Source: Candidatus Peribacteria bacterium (GTDB taxonomy: Bacteria > Patescibacteriota > Gracilibacteria > Peribacterales > Peribacteraceae). From it: a stretch of DNA of 41,122 nucleotides. Position numbers and translations under genes: made by a program. Below the pieces are notes generated by a model that did not search any database, had not been told where the DNA came from, and saw nothing but the letters and a program-made list of their open reading frames with translations. Where the stretch lies: assembly GCA_943357915.1 (NCBI GenBank), contig CALRGQ010000007.1:1-41122 (forward strand), written 5' to 3'. Of the stretch, positions 15,607 through 23,551 are shown piece by piece; positions within the stretch are counted from its first letter, which is position 1; the number at the start of each line of letters is the position of its first letter.

Positions 15607-16224
15607 ATGAGCATGAAGATTTATACGAAAACTGGCGATACGGGCAAAACCGGACTTTTTGGCGGACAGCGAGTGTCTAAATCTGCCGTACGCCTGCACG
15701 CCTACGGAACGCTTGATGAACTGAATGCGATCCTCGGTTCAACGGTTACCGATACAACGCTGCCTGTCTCTGTGAAAACCCAGCTCCTGTGGATCCAATC
15801 TCTTCTGTTCCAAATCGGTGCTGACCTCGCAACTCCACTTGAGAGTGGGGCTAATATTCTGCGCATGGATCTGTCTCATGCGACGACGCTGGAACAGTGG
15901 ATCGATAGTATGGAGACTCAGCTATCTCCTCTGACGAGTTTCATTCTTCCGGGGGGTTCACCTGCCGGAGCAAAACTACATGAGGCGCGCACCGTTTGTC
16001 GTAGAGCCGAACGCTGGATCGTCGAACTTATGAATAGCGAACCGGTGACAGAAGCAGTCATCGTCATTGTGAACAGACTCAGTGACTACCTCTTCGTCGC
16101 CGCACGTTTCGTGAATCATAAGCTCGATATTCCAGAAGCAATCGTCAGTATTCCGCGTACGGTGACACAGATGCTTTCGCACACACATTGCGATCCAAAA
16201 AGTCACTTATCAAAGCTGCCGTGA
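15607..16224 (+). CDS. Cob(I)alamin adenosyltransferase, PduO type
   Basis: Transfers adenosyl from ATP to cob(I)alamin to make coenzyme B12. The 205 residues show the PduO-type motifs: KIYTKTGDTGKTGLFGG (ATP-binding N-terminus), AYGTLDELNAILG, the helix ARTVCRRAERWIVEL with the R-x-x-R-R-x-E signature, and VNRLSDYLFVAAR near the C-terminus. ATG 15607 is chosen on the -10 box; ATG 15613 is equally consistent with the family. It follows pheT by 18 nt. A cobalamin-using enzyme such as a class II ribonucleotide reductase would be expected elsewhere in the genome, since CPR organisms usually cannot make B12. Confidence 0.93.
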   Translation: MSMKIYTKTGDTGKTGLFGGQRVSKSAVRLHAYGTLDELNAILGSTVTDTTLPVSVKTQLLWIQSLLFQIGADLATPLESGANILRMDLSHATTLEQWIDSMETQLSPLTSFILPGGSPAGAKLHEARTVCRRAERWIVELMNSEPVTEAVIVIVNRLSDYLFVAARFVNHKLDIPEAIVSIPRTVTQMLSHTHCDPKSHLSKLP

Positions 16225-16260
16225 AGAAAGTCTTGAGCCGTTTTTTTCGTAGATCACTAA

Positions 16261-16563
16261 CTAAAACGTCGGAAACGGCATTGCAAAATTGAACCAGCAA
16301 AATACCGCGAAGAAAACGCCGAGTGGGACAAAAACAACCAGAAGTAACGGTAATGACTTTTTGCCGCGCGACAGACTGACATACAAACTGCTTCCGGCGT
16401 AGAGGATAGTGATAAGAATGATCGGAAGATCCAAAATATGCAGGTACGGTGCAAACTCAACAAACAAGCCTCGCTTCATGAGCACAATGAACGCAATCAG
16501 CAGTACACCGACTGTGTAAAACAGAAAACCCGATGCCTGACGAACTGAGTCCATGAGCGTCAT
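16261..16563 (-). CDS. Small membrane protein with three predicted helices
   Basis: A 100-residue hydrophobic protein with segments at about residues 12-30 (FLFYTVGVLLIAFIVLM), 40-58 (HILDLPIILITILYAGSSLY) and 70-95 (LPLLLVVFVPLGVFFAVF), separated by short charged loops (SRGKK). No family is recognised. ATG 16554 is an alternative start, with TATCAT 7 nt before it on the minus strand. It lies downstream of the terminator of the Cys-rich gene and so is likely a separate unit. Convergent with the adenosyltransferase. Confidence 0.65.
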   Translation of the reverse strand: MTLMDSVRQASGFLFYTVGVLLIAFIVLMKRGLFVEFAPYLHILDLPIILITILYAGSSLYVSLSRGKKSLPLLLVVFVPLGVFFAVFCWFNFAMPFPTF

Positions 16564-16571
16564 GATACAAC

Positions 16572-16605
16572 AAAAAAACCCGCACCACAGTATCTTTGAT
16601 GCGGG
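16572..16605 (-). terminator. Terminator after Cys-rich secreted protein gene
   Basis: On the minus strand CCCGCA/TGCGGG arms (16600-16605 with 16579-16584) enclose a 15-base loop and are followed by seven T. It lies 24 nt beyond the stop of the gene at 16630. Confidence 0.85.
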
Positions 16606-16629
16606 GGTGTTTCGAAGCCTTAGAATGAA

Positions 16630-16932
16630 TTAATCACAATCCGCGTCGGTCGCGCAAAGATCCGGTGCTGAATCTGGACCTGGAACAGGTACGCATGAAA
16701 AGTTTGCACACTCAAGATGTGTAACTGTAACCCCACCACAATCCTCGTTAGTCTCGCATTGATCCATTCCTGAACCTGGAACAGGTACGCATGAAGAACT
16801 TTTACACGCAAGATGTGTTTCCCTAGGAGGAACAGATATACTCGAGGAGTTCATGACGGTTGCTGAGAGAGATACGGTGGCGACCATCGCTAATACGAGG
16901 GCAGTTCCACGGTACTTTTTGGATTGTTCCAT
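16630..16932 (-). CDS. Secreted Cys-rich protein with two tandem repeats
   Basis: A 100-residue protein. An N-terminal basic stretch and hydrophobic segment (ALVLAMVATVSLSATV) form a signal peptide or anchor. The exported part is two copies of the pattern THLxCxxxSCVPVPGxG followed by CxTxxDC, each with four cysteines, probably disulfide-bonded. The DNA repeat unit is 94 nt, with close identity between 16674-16722 and 16768-16816. Such repeats are seen in exported proteins of CPR and other environmental bacteria, with no known function. ATG 16932 is preferred over 16971 because the signal peptide is then at the N-terminus. It follows bL34 by 111 nt on the same strand. Confidence 0.75.
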   Translation of the reverse strand: MEQSKKYRGTALVLAMVATVSLSATVMNSSSISVPPRETHLACKSSSCVPVPGSGMDQCETNEDCGGVTVTHLECANFSCVPVPGPDSAPDLCATDADCD

Positions 16933-17043
16933 AGTATGGAGATTGGAATGAAATAAATAATGCATCCGCATGATAGCAAATATGGTTTATCTAATAAAAA
17001 GATAAAAATGACAAAAAAGCCAACATCACCATTCTTAGGGCCG

Positions 17044-17187
17044 CTATTTGGTTTTCTTCTGCACCGTCAGACGCTTCCTACCCTGCGCACGACGGCGCGC
17101 AATGACCTTACGGCCATTCTTTGAGGCTGAACGTGCGAGAAACCCGTGCACGCGTAGACGCCGACGCCAACGTAACTTACCAAGCAT
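17044..17187 (-). CDS. rpmH: 50S ribosomal protein bL34
   Basis: A 47-residue, extremely basic protein, [20 protein letters not shown] followed by [20 protein letters not shown]. The core HGFxARxxxKNGRKVxxRRRAxGRKRL is diagnostic of bL34. The first dozen residues differ from the usual KRTYQPSxxKRxR, a divergent N-terminus. The usual partners rnpA and dnaA are not adjacent: upstream is the divergent M16 peptidase gene, downstream the Cys-rich protein gene. Confidence 0.95.
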   Translation of the reverse strand: MLGKLRWRRRLRVHGFLARSASKNGRKVIARRRAQGRKRLTVQKKTK

Positions 17188-17242
17188 AAAGCCAAGAGAG
17201 GGTACAGACTCCCCTCTACTGGCGTCAAGGCTAACTCTTCCC

Positions 17243-17248
17243 TACACT
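17243..17248 (+). promoter_or_regulatory. -10 box TACACT before M16 peptidase
   Basis: TACACT lies 8 nt before ATG 17257. There is no purine-rich ribosome binding site in the intervening CCTGCACG. Confidence 0.6.
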
Positions 17249-17256
17249 CCTGCACG

Positions 17257-18519
17257 ATGTACTCACTGCAAAGACTTTCGTCCGGCCTTCCCGTCCTCAC
17301 TGCTCCGACAGACGGAACATCTGCAGTCACAGTTCTGGTATTTGCCGGTGCCGGCTCACGCTATGAAATCCAGAAGAACCGTGGCATCAGCCACTTTTTA
17401 GAACACATGTTCTTCAAAGGCGGCAAGAAATATACGAATGCAGCAGCAGTCAGCATGGCGATCGACTCTGTCGGTGGTGATTTCAATGCATTTACTGGAA
17501 AAGAATACGCCGGTTACTACGTGAAAGTCGCAGCTGAGAAAGTAGAGCTGGCATGTGATGTGCTTTCAGACATGCTCCAGAACGCTACGTTTCCTCCGGA
17601 GGAGATCGAGAAAGAACGTGGTGTGATCATCGAGGAATACCGCATGTACCAAGACACGCCGATGTACCAGGCGGGATGGGATTTTGAGACACTGGTCTTT
17701 GGAGATCAGCCGCTGGGCTGGGATACGATTGGTACAGAAGAAGTAATCCGCAGTGTGACCCATGATGATTTTATGAACCACAAGAACGAGCTCTACACAC
17801 CGGATAATTTGGTCGTCACATTCGCAGGAAAGATCGATGAATCACGCGCAATGCAGCTGGGGAAAGATTTCTTTGGAGGCATTAAAGGTAAAAAAGTTGG
17901 CGCATTTGATCCGGTGAAGAAGCACGAAGGCAAACGTATTTCACTGACGACCAAACAAACAGAGCAAGCGCACCTTGTCCTGGGCGTTGAGGGAATCTCA
18001 GCATTGGATCCAGACCAATTCGCACAGAAACTTCTCTCGGTCATCCTCGGCGGCTCCATGAGTTCCAGAATGTTCCTCCGCATCCGCGAGAAGCGTGGCC
18101 TGTGCTACTACATTTCCACAGCGACTGATAACTATATGGACACTGGCCTGCTCTCCACCCGCGCTGGTGTAGACCAAAGCCGTCTCCATGAAGCCATTTC
18201 TGCTATTCGTCATGAATATGAAGAATGTGCAAAAGACGGCGTCACCGAAGCAGAACTACGCCGCGCCAAAGATTTCCTGAAGGGCAAAATCACACTTTCG
18301 ATGGAAGATTCGGAAGAGCGAGCACACTTCTTTGGTAAGCAACAACTTCTGTATCCGGCCGTTCGTGATCTCCCAATGTATTTTGAGGAAATCGAGAAAG
18401 TGACGGTCTCTCAGATCAATAAACTAGCCGCAAAACTACTACAAACTGACCGGCTGAGGCTTGTTGTGATTGGGAAGGAGAATGGGGAGAAGAAGCTGGA
18501 AGAGCTGATAATGGCTTAG
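17257..18519 (+). CDS. M16 family zinc peptidase (processing-peptidase-like)
   Basis: A 420-residue zinc peptidase of the PqqL/YmxG/mitochondrial-processing-peptidase beta type. The inverted zinc motif HFLEH (HxxEH) spans H46-H50, with the distal glutamate in VIIEEYRM (about residue 125). The second half (inactive-like domain) holds GGSMSSRMFLRIREKRGLCY, the R/Y pair that binds substrate. Length is typical of the single-chain bacterial form that works as a homodimer. No signal peptide is seen, so it is probably cytoplasmic. The -10 box 8 nt before ATG points to a leaderless message. The next gene begins within 50 nt. Confidence 0.93.
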   Translation: MYSLQRLSSGLPVLTAPTDGTSAVTVLVFAGAGSRYEIQKNRGISHFLEHMFFKGGKKYTNAAAVSMAIDSVGGDFNAFTGKEYAGYYVKVAAEKVELACDVLSDMLQNATFPPEEIEKERGVIIEEYRMYQDTPMYQAGWDFETLVFGDQPLGWDTIGTEEVIRSVTHDDFMNHKNELYTPDNLVVTFAGKIDESRAMQLGKDFFGGIKGKKVGAFDPVKKHEGKRISLTTKQTEQAHLVLGVEGISALDPDQFAQKLLSVILGGSMSSRMFLRIREKRGLCYYISTATDNYMDTGLLSTRAGVDQSRLHEAISAIRHEYEECAKDGVTEAELRRAKDFLKGKITLSMEDSEERAHFFGKQQLLYPAVRDLPMYFEEIEKVTVSQINKLAAKLLQTDRLRLVVIGKENGEKKLEELIMA

Positions 18520-18566
18520 TGAAGAAGGTAGTTGACAAATTACATATTTTGATGTTTTATAAGTAT

Positions 18567-19025
18567 ATGCATGAGACGTTTACACATAACTACCTACCTG
18601 TAGATGGAAAGGCAGCAGAGGCAATCGTCGCAGAGGTGGGGGCAATGCTGAACGACCAACCGGGTTCTTCTTGCCGTTTTCAAGTATGCGCTCAAATTGA
18701 TGCTTGTCACGGGCAATGCATGGTAATAATGGGAAAGCCTTTGGATGACGCGCTCGATGAGACAGGCGAAAATATGAAGGTGATTGTGATTCTCCAATGT
18801 GATTATGGAGCCAGATACTCCATCGATAACAATCAAAGGCCAATCGAAGTCGACAGAAGTCCTCGTGCCGGAACAATGGCTCACGGTGATCCGATTGTAA
18901 TACCGGCATCTTTGGTAAGACCAGCAGGCACTCTCGAGGAAAGAGCTAGGGCAATGCGACGCAAGACCGCGCGTGCCTCAGGCTATGGTCAAATAGATCC
19001 CGATGAATTGAGTGAGTATGATTAG
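18567..19025 (+). CDS. Hypothetical protein
   Basis: A 152-residue soluble protein with no recognised family. It contains a Cys-bearing stretch (SSCRFQVCAQIDACHGQCMV) with four cysteines and alternating hydrophobic residues, a VIVILQCDYGARYSIDN strand region, and a charged C-terminal tail (LEERARAMRRKTARASGYGQ). The start at ATG 18567 is chosen because TTGACA (18532-18537), a 17-nt spacer and TTTTAT (18555-18560) place the transcript start at that ATG; a GTG at 18519 touching the M16 stop would add 16 residues. It sits between the M16 peptidase and ndk. Confidence 0.6.
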   Translation: MHETFTHNYLPVDGKAAEAIVAEVGAMLNDQPGSSCRFQVCAQIDACHGQCMVIMGKPLDDALDETGENMKVIVILQCDYGARYSIDNNQRPIEVDRSPRAGTMAHGDPIVIPASLVRPAGTLEERARAMRRKTARASGYGQIDPDELSEYD

Positions 19026-19135
19026 CCATTGTAGGATCACTGATTGCCTGATGAATTTTAATGTTTGCGGATCAGCAGGGTTGTGATCCTTGGTGTTTTC
19101 ATGTAAAGATACCTCAACTTCCCTGCCTCTCACCT

Positions 19136-19555
19136 ATGGAACGCACTCTTATCCTCCTCAAGCCCGACGCCGTCGCTGGAAAATTCTGCGGCAAGGTGAT
19201 CGACAAATTTGAATCCGCTGGCTTTACGATTCGCGGTTGCAAGATGATTCGTCTCACACCTGCGATCCTGAAAGAGCACTATGCACACGTTGCGGATAAG
19301 CCGTTCTATCCCGAGATCGAGAAATTCATGAGCTCAGTTCCGGTGATCGCACTAGTACTGGAAGGTGAGGACATCGTCGTAAAAATGCGCGATATGTTAG
19401 GGGTGACAGATAGCCGCAAGGCAGCACCTGGAACACTGCGCGCAACGTTTGGCAAAGATGTCATGATCAACGTCGCTCACGCTTCTGATAGCCTGGAGAC
19501 TGCGGAGAAAGAAGTGGCTCGCTTCTTCAGGGAAGACGAACTTTTTGCGTACTAG
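19136..19555 (+). CDS. ndk: Nucleoside diphosphate kinase
   Basis: Equilibrates nucleoside tri- and diphosphates via a phosphohistidine. The 139 residues are typical. Motifs: MERTLILLKPDAVAGKFCG at the N-terminus, FYPEIEKFMSSVPV, GVTDSRKAAPGTLRATFG (nucleotide binding), and the catalytic histidine in NVAHASDSLETAEKE (usual NxxHGSDS, here HAS). ATG 19136 is where the family sequence starts; in-frame upstream codons back to 19061 add unrelated residues. It stands alone on the plus strand. Confidence 0.97.
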   Translation: MERTLILLKPDAVAGKFCGKVIDKFESAGFTIRGCKMIRLTPAILKEHYAHVADKPFYPEIEKFMSSVPVIALVLEGEDIVVKMRDMLGVTDSRKAAPGTLRATFGKDVMINVAHASDSLETAEKEVARFFREDELFAY

Positions 19556-19620
19556 GTAGTGAAAAATCATGAAGTTTCATAGCCTTGAATTGAGTGATTT
19601 GAGCCATGATTTACAATAAT

Positions 19621-19648
19621 TTGACAATTAGTAAAATAGACTTACTAT
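19621..19648 (+). promoter_or_regulatory. Sigma70-like promoter of the dehydrogenase gene, leaderless
   Basis: A consensus TTGACA (19621-19626), a 16-nt spacer and TACTAT (19643-19648) lie directly before the gene. The -10 box ends 6 nt before ATG 19655, so the A of ATG is the expected +1. Confidence 0.75.
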
Positions 19649-19654
19649 TGAACT

Positions 19655-20905
19655 ATGAGTATTCATTATGCAGGCGATATTGACAGTAAGGGCAATGCGC
19701 ATCCCTTCCGGGTTGCGGTGCGAGACGGCGTTAGTCCTGATGTAACTCGACACTTGGAAAACAGTCCAGGTATAGAGGTTGTTGATGATCCAGCAATCGC
19801 TCAAGCTGCTCTTATACGAAGTGCAACAAAATTCATGTCACCTGATGCGATCCAAGAGTGGGCACAGCTCATGTTTCTCGTTCGCGTCGGTGTGGGAACT
19901 GACAATATAAAAATGGATCTTGCATCGGAGGCCGGTATCGCAACAATGAATACTCCAGGGGCTAGTACGGAGGCCGTGGCGATACGTGCTGTAACGTTTA
20001 TGTTGGCATGGGCGGCAAGACTGAAGCAGGGCACAGACAGTCTGGCAAAGGGCACGTGGCCCAAAGGAGACCAAACCGTTGAACCACGAGAGCTGGACGA
20101 ACGGACTCTTGGTATTGTTGGCTACGGCCGAATTGGAAGAGCAACAGCGAAAAAAGCTGCTCCTTTTTTTGGAAAAACTATCTTCACTGACACACAATCA
20201 ATTGAGGGTATGACATCTATGCAAGAACTGCTTGCCAGTGCAGACGTGATTTCAGTTCATGCATCCGGCGATACAGAAGTACTAACGCCAACATTGTTGC
20301 AACAGGTACGATCTGGTTCTCTTATTGTGAATACCTCTCGAGGAGGTGTTATTAATCCCGCCGCATTACTGGATTGTATGGACAGAGGTGTGAGCGTCGC
20401 TCTCGATGTCTTCCCCACGGAAGGACCTGCGATGTTCCAAAATGACACCATTCAAAAAATCACTCAACATCCCCTCTTTTTCGGTACACCACATACCGCT
20501 GCTTCAGGATCTGGAACGCAGAAAAAGCTCGGATTGGAAGGAGCGGGGTATGCAACAGCATTTGCCCATCATGGCAGTGTGAATACCGGAAACATTCCAG
20601 GACACACGCTACCTCGGATGATCCCGACTGAGCGTAAAGGTACAGGAGTCAGAGGTGTCGTCACTCATCCAAGTGTAAAAGGAACAATTGGAAGAATAGG
20701 CAACATTGCTCAAGGCTTAGGACTAAATATCGCGCAATTCTGCAATGAACAAGGACCTAAATTTGGCGAAACGAGATTGGCAATTACTGCCTTTGACCTT
20801 GAAGATGCAGGGGTAGAAGAAGGTCTGAATGTTATGAGAGCAATTGGAAAAGAAATCTCCGTGCTCCGCAGTAGATTATTGCTCTATGAAAACGGCACCG
20901 AGTAA
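19655..20905 (+). CDS. D-isomer 2-hydroxyacid dehydrogenase, phosphoglycerate dehydrogenase-like
   Basis: A 416-residue NAD-dependent dehydrogenase. The dinucleotide fold has GIVGYGRIGRATAKK (about residues 150-165). Catalytic residues are in place: Arg in NTSRGGVIN, Glu in ALDVFPTEGP and His in GTPHTAASG. Before the fold are VRVGVGTDNIKMDLASEAGI and NTPGASTEAVAIRAVTFML, typical of SerA. The C-terminal 90 residues (VRGVVTHPSVKGTIGRIGNI) look like a degenerate ACT-type domain. The natural reaction would be 3-phosphoglycerate to 3-phosphohydroxypyruvate, but no serC or serB is nearby, so the substrate is inferred. It has its own strong promoter. Confidence 0.85.
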   Translation: MSIHYAGDIDSKGNAHPFRVAVRDGVSPDVTRHLENSPGIEVVDDPAIAQAALIRSATKFMSPDAIQEWAQLMFLVRVGVGTDNIKMDLASEAGIATMNTPGASTEAVAIRAVTFMLAWAARLKQGTDSLAKGTWPKGDQTVEPRELDERTLGIVGYGRIGRATAKKAAPFFGKTIFTDTQSIEGMTSMQELLASADVISVHASGDTEVLTPTLLQQVRSGSLIVNTSRGGVINPAALLDCMDRGVSVALDVFPTEGPAMFQNDTIQKITQHPLFFGTPHTAASGSGTQKKLGLEGAGYATAFAHHGSVNTGNIPGHTLPRMIPTERKGTGVRGVVTHPSVKGTIGRIGNIAQGLGLNIAQFCNEQGPKFGETRLAITAFDLEDAGVEEGLNVMRAIGKEISVLRSRLLLYENGTE

Positions 20906-20922
20906 TCGGAAGAAATCAAAAA

Positions 20923-22203
20923 CTACCGCGTCCCACCCGTCCCAGTTTTTATCACCTGACTCTCTACTTTTTTTCCAGCCAAAACCCCAAGAGCCGCATC
21001 CAGCTGTGGGTCTTTTTCCGCACGATATTCTTCCAGCGTACGATCGATCACAATATCGGGCGTGATGCCCTTCTTGCTAATGTCATGACCTGCCGGCGTG
21101 TGCCACTTGGCAGTCGTGACCCGCAGCGCAGAGCCGCCCGGCAGATCCAAAATCTCCTGCACCGTGCCTTTGCCAAAACTCTTCATACCAAGAATCGTCG
21201 CACGTTTCGCGTCCTGCAGCGCTCCAGCGACAATTTCCGATGCACTGGCCGAGCCTTCGTTGATCAGAACGACAAGCGGCGTACTGGGAAAAATTGTCGT
21301 GCCAGAAACTTTATGAACCTCAGGCGGAACATCACGCCGGTGAACCGTCACAACGTCGCCAGCTGTAAGGAACATTGAGGTAAGATCAACTGCGCCCTCC
21401 AAATAGCCGCCACCGTTGTACCGAAGATCAAGGACAATACCTTTGAGATTCTTCGGAAACGCAGCCAGTGCCTTTTGTATTTCTGGGATCGAATCATTAC
21501 CAAACTGATTCAGTGTCACAATGCCAATAAGACCCTCCGGCGTCTGCTGCGTTTTGGACTCAACGCTTGGAATATGGATAGCCTGCCGAGTCACGGTAAG
21601 CGTGATCGGATCTGGTGTTCCCTTGCGCACAAGAACGATCGTGACCTCGGAACCCTTCGGCCCACGAATCAAATCAACAACCTGCTCTAACGAAAGACCA
21701 TCGATATCTTTCCCATTCACCATGATGATGATGTCCTTGGGCAGAAGCCCTGCTTTCTCAGCGGGAGAACCTTTGAGCGGAGCGATAACAACCACAGCAT
21801 TATCAGCAAAATCGAGCTGCGCACCGATCCCCTCCAGCGTGCCCGACATGGAGTCCTCAAAAGACTTGGTATCAAGTGGTGTCATGAACACCGTATACGG
21901 ATCACCAACCGCAGCCACAAGCCCGCTCACGGCACCATACACCATGGTATCAATCTGCAGGTCATCGGGTGCGACATAATGTTTTCTGAGTAGTCGCCAT
22001 ACGCCCCAAAGGAGCGAAAGATCTACTTCCTTTTCCGGGTCACTCTGTACTGTGTGTCCGCTACCGGACAATGAATACAGATCCTCTATCTGGGAACGTT
22101 CAGACGCGAGCTGGTGAAACTCATAACTTGTGCCAATCTGAAAGCCAAGCGCGAGCGCAATGAGTGGAAGCAAGCCGAGGACGAGCGTGCGAAGAATCTT
22201 CAT
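20923..22203 (-). CDS. S41 C-terminal processing peptidase (CtpA-like)
   Basis: A 426-residue exported serine protease. An N-terminal signal anchor (TLVLGLLPLIALALGFQIG) is followed by a helical prodomain, a PDZ domain (about residues 105-195, LKGSPAEKAGLLPKDIIIMV) and the S41 core. The nucleophile serine is in INEGSASASEIVAGAL and the general-base lysine in GMKSFGKGTVQE, four turns later. Such enzymes trim C-termini of envelope proteins and peptidoglycan hydrolase regulators. ATG 22203 begins the signal. It is divergent from the DUF1858/IscA-like gene over a 44-bp gap that holds overlapping -10-like sequences on both strands. Confidence 0.95.
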   Translation of the reverse strand: MKILRTLVLGLLPLIALALGFQIGTSYEFHQLASERSQIEDLYSLSGSGHTVQSDPEKEVDLSLLWGVWRLLRKHYVAPDDLQIDTMVYGAVSGLVAAVGDPYTVFMTPLDTKSFEDSMSGTLEGIGAQLDFADNAVVVIAPLKGSPAEKAGLLPKDIIIMVNGKDIDGLSLEQVVDLIRGPKGSEVTIVLVRKGTPDPITLTVTRQAIHIPSVESKTQQTPEGLIGIVTLNQFGNDSIPEIQKALAAFPKNLKGIVLDLRYNGGGYLEGAVDLTSMFLTAGDVVTVHRRDVPPEVHKVSGTTIFPSTPLVVLINEGSASASEIVAGALQDAKRATILGMKSFGKGTVQEILDLPGGSALRVTTAKWHTPAGHDISKKGITPDIVIDRTLEEYRAEKDPQLDAALGVLAGKKVESQVIKTGTGGTR

Positions 22204-22247
22204 AAAAAAACTCGTATGCAGGAAGGCATGAAGTATAGACTATGACT

Positions 22248-22853
22248 ATGCCAAAGACACGACAATCAAAGGCGCTTGCCAAACCAAAAAAGGCTCCCAA
22301 GCAAAAAATTCCAGATGTTGATGCATCGATGAACGTCATGGAAATCATCGGACTGCACCCTGAAGCAGCGGATATTCTGGCCGCCTACGGACTGCATTGT
22401 TTTCAGTGCGCATTTAACACACTGGACTCACTGGAATCCGGAGCCAAGTCTCATGGGCTCACCGATACAGATATTGAAAATATGGTGAACGACATTACAG
22501 AACTTCTGCAGTTGTCACCCGTCCCACCTCAAAAACTCACTCTCACCGAAAGTGCGGCAAAGGCACTGCTCGAAATTGCGAAAGCAGAAGGAAAAAAGAC
22601 ATGTCTCTTAAGAGTAGGAAGTGACGACTCCGGTGGCTTCTGCATGGAATTTGCAGAACTCAAGACATCAGAAGACCGTGAATTTAGTAACGCCAACGTG
22701 AAAGATGTATCACTCATCGCAACTCCTCAGGCATTGCACCGCATCGGCGGTTCTACGGTGGATTTTCGGGAGGGAAGGTTTAAGCTTGATGTACCGAAAG
22801 CGTCATCCTGCGGATGTGAAAAGAAAGAATGTTCATGTAAAAAAAGTGGCTAG
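22248..22853 (+). CDS. DUF1858 + IscA/HesB-like fusion protein
   Basis: A 201-residue two-domain protein. After a basic, Pro-rich tail (1-22), residues about 23-88 form a DUF1858 domain (MEIIGLHPEAADILAAYGLH then C51-x-x-C54), a small helical domain found on its own or with hybrid-cluster and ScdA-like proteins. Residues about 95-201 resemble an A-type Fe-S carrier (LTLTESAAKALLEIAKAEGK, LLRVGSDDSGG-FCMEFAEL with C132) ending in a Cys-rich tail with C188, C190, C195 and C197, in place of the CGCGxSF motif. It probably binds or delivers Fe-S clusters with the SufS/SufU pair, but this is inference. ATG 22248 is chosen over 22242 because TATAGA (22234-22239) then lies 8 nt upstream. Confidence 0.8.
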   Translation: MPKTRQSKALAKPKKAPKQKIPDVDASMNVMEIIGLHPEAADILAAYGLHCFQCAFNTLDSLESGAKSHGLTDTDIENMVNDITELLQLSPVPPQKLTLTESAAKALLEIAKAEGKKTCLLRVGSDDSGGFCMEFAELKTSEDREFSNANVKDVSLIATPQALHRIGGSTVDFREGRFKLDVPKASSCGCEKKECSCKKSG

Positions 22854-22854
22854 A

Positions 22855-22935
22855 GGTTAGTGGCTAGTGATTAGTCGCAAGCGATTTTCAATGATTTTCG
22901 CAAAAAAACTAACCACTAATTACTAACCACTAACC
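22855..22935. repeat. Long imperfect inverted repeat (GGTTAGTGG type)
   Basis: A 21-base left arm (22855-22875) matches the reverse complement of 22915-22935 at 19 of 21 positions. The right side is itself a tandem of CTAACCACTAA/TTACTAACC units. It begins 2 nt after the stop codon of the fusion gene and ends 20 nt before the promoter of the RNase H gene. Confidence 0.8.
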
Positions 22936-22954
22936 ACTTCTCAAACGCACGCGC

Positions 22955-22960
22955 TATACT
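22955..22960 (+). promoter_or_regulatory. -10 box TATACT, leaderless start of RNase H gene
   Basis: TATACT lies exactly 6 nt (TCTCCC) before ATG 22967. The transcript should begin at the start codon. Confidence 0.7.
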
Positions 22961-22966
22961 TCTCCC

Positions 22967-23533
22967 ATGGTCAAACTCCCCGTGACACTGGAACGTAAGC
23001 TGCACACTGTCTTTCCAAAGGTCCGTGAGCGTGAACATTTTGTGGCTGAGGTGTTAAGTAAGGCACTCGAAACGCGTTCATCAGTAGAGGCGGAGCAGCC
23101 ACTTGCTATCGGCGGAACGCTGCATCTTTTCACGGACGGCGGTTCACGCGGAAACCCAGGACAAGCTGCGGTAGGCTGCGTACTTATTGATCCATTGAAA
23201 AGCGAAATACTCCGTGAGTACGGCGAAGCTATTGGTATCGTCACGAATAACATTGCTGAGTATCAGGCACTCATTACCGGACTCAAGATCGCCAAAGAGT
23301 ACTGTCCAAATCACCTGATTTGCCATCTGGATTCCGAACTTGTCGTGAAGCAACTCAGCGGCGAATATCGTGTGAAAATGGTGACATTCCAGCCGTTGAT
23401 ACAAGAAATCACAGAACTAAAAGCTAACTTTCCACATATTTCTTTCGTCTACGTTCCTCGTGAGCAAAATAAACGCGCTGATGCACTCGTAAATAAGGCA
23501 CTAGATGAGCTGAAAAGCGCACCTGTTTTTTAG
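22967..23533 (+). CDS. Ribonuclease HI family protein
   Basis: Degrades RNA in RNA-DNA hybrids. The 188 residues hold a 45-residue N-terminal extension (LERKLHTVFPKVREREHFVA) and an RNase H fold with all four acidic residues: Asp in LFTDGGSRGNPGQA, Glu in NNIAEYQALITGL, Asp in CHLDSELVVKQLSG and Asp in EQNKRADALVNKAL. It belongs to the RnhA-like (YpeP/archaeal-type) branch lacking the basic protrusion of E. coli RNase HI. A -10 box 6 nt upstream supports this ATG. VanW follows after 18 nt with its own -10 box. Confidence 0.94.
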   Translation: MVKLPVTLERKLHTVFPKVREREHFVAEVLSKALETRSSVEAEQPLAIGGTLHLFTDGGSRGNPGQAAVGCVLIDPLKSEILREYGEAIGIVTNNIAEYQALITGLKIAKEYCPNHLICHLDSELVVKQLSGEYRVKMVTFQPLIQEITELKANFPHISFVYVPREQNKRADALVNKALDELKSAPVF

Positions 23534-23539
23534 GACTGC

Positions 23540-23545
23540 TACACT
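23540..23545 (+). promoter_or_regulatory. -10 box TACACT, leaderless start of vanW-like gene
   Basis: TACACT lies 6 nt (CTATTC) before ATG 23552 and only 6 nt after the stop of the preceding gene. Confidence 0.6.
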
Positions 23546-23551
23546 CTATTC

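Noticed and set aside
16674-16816. CRISPR array
   Set aside because: Only two copies of a long repeat, and both are translated as the duplicated Cys-rich module.
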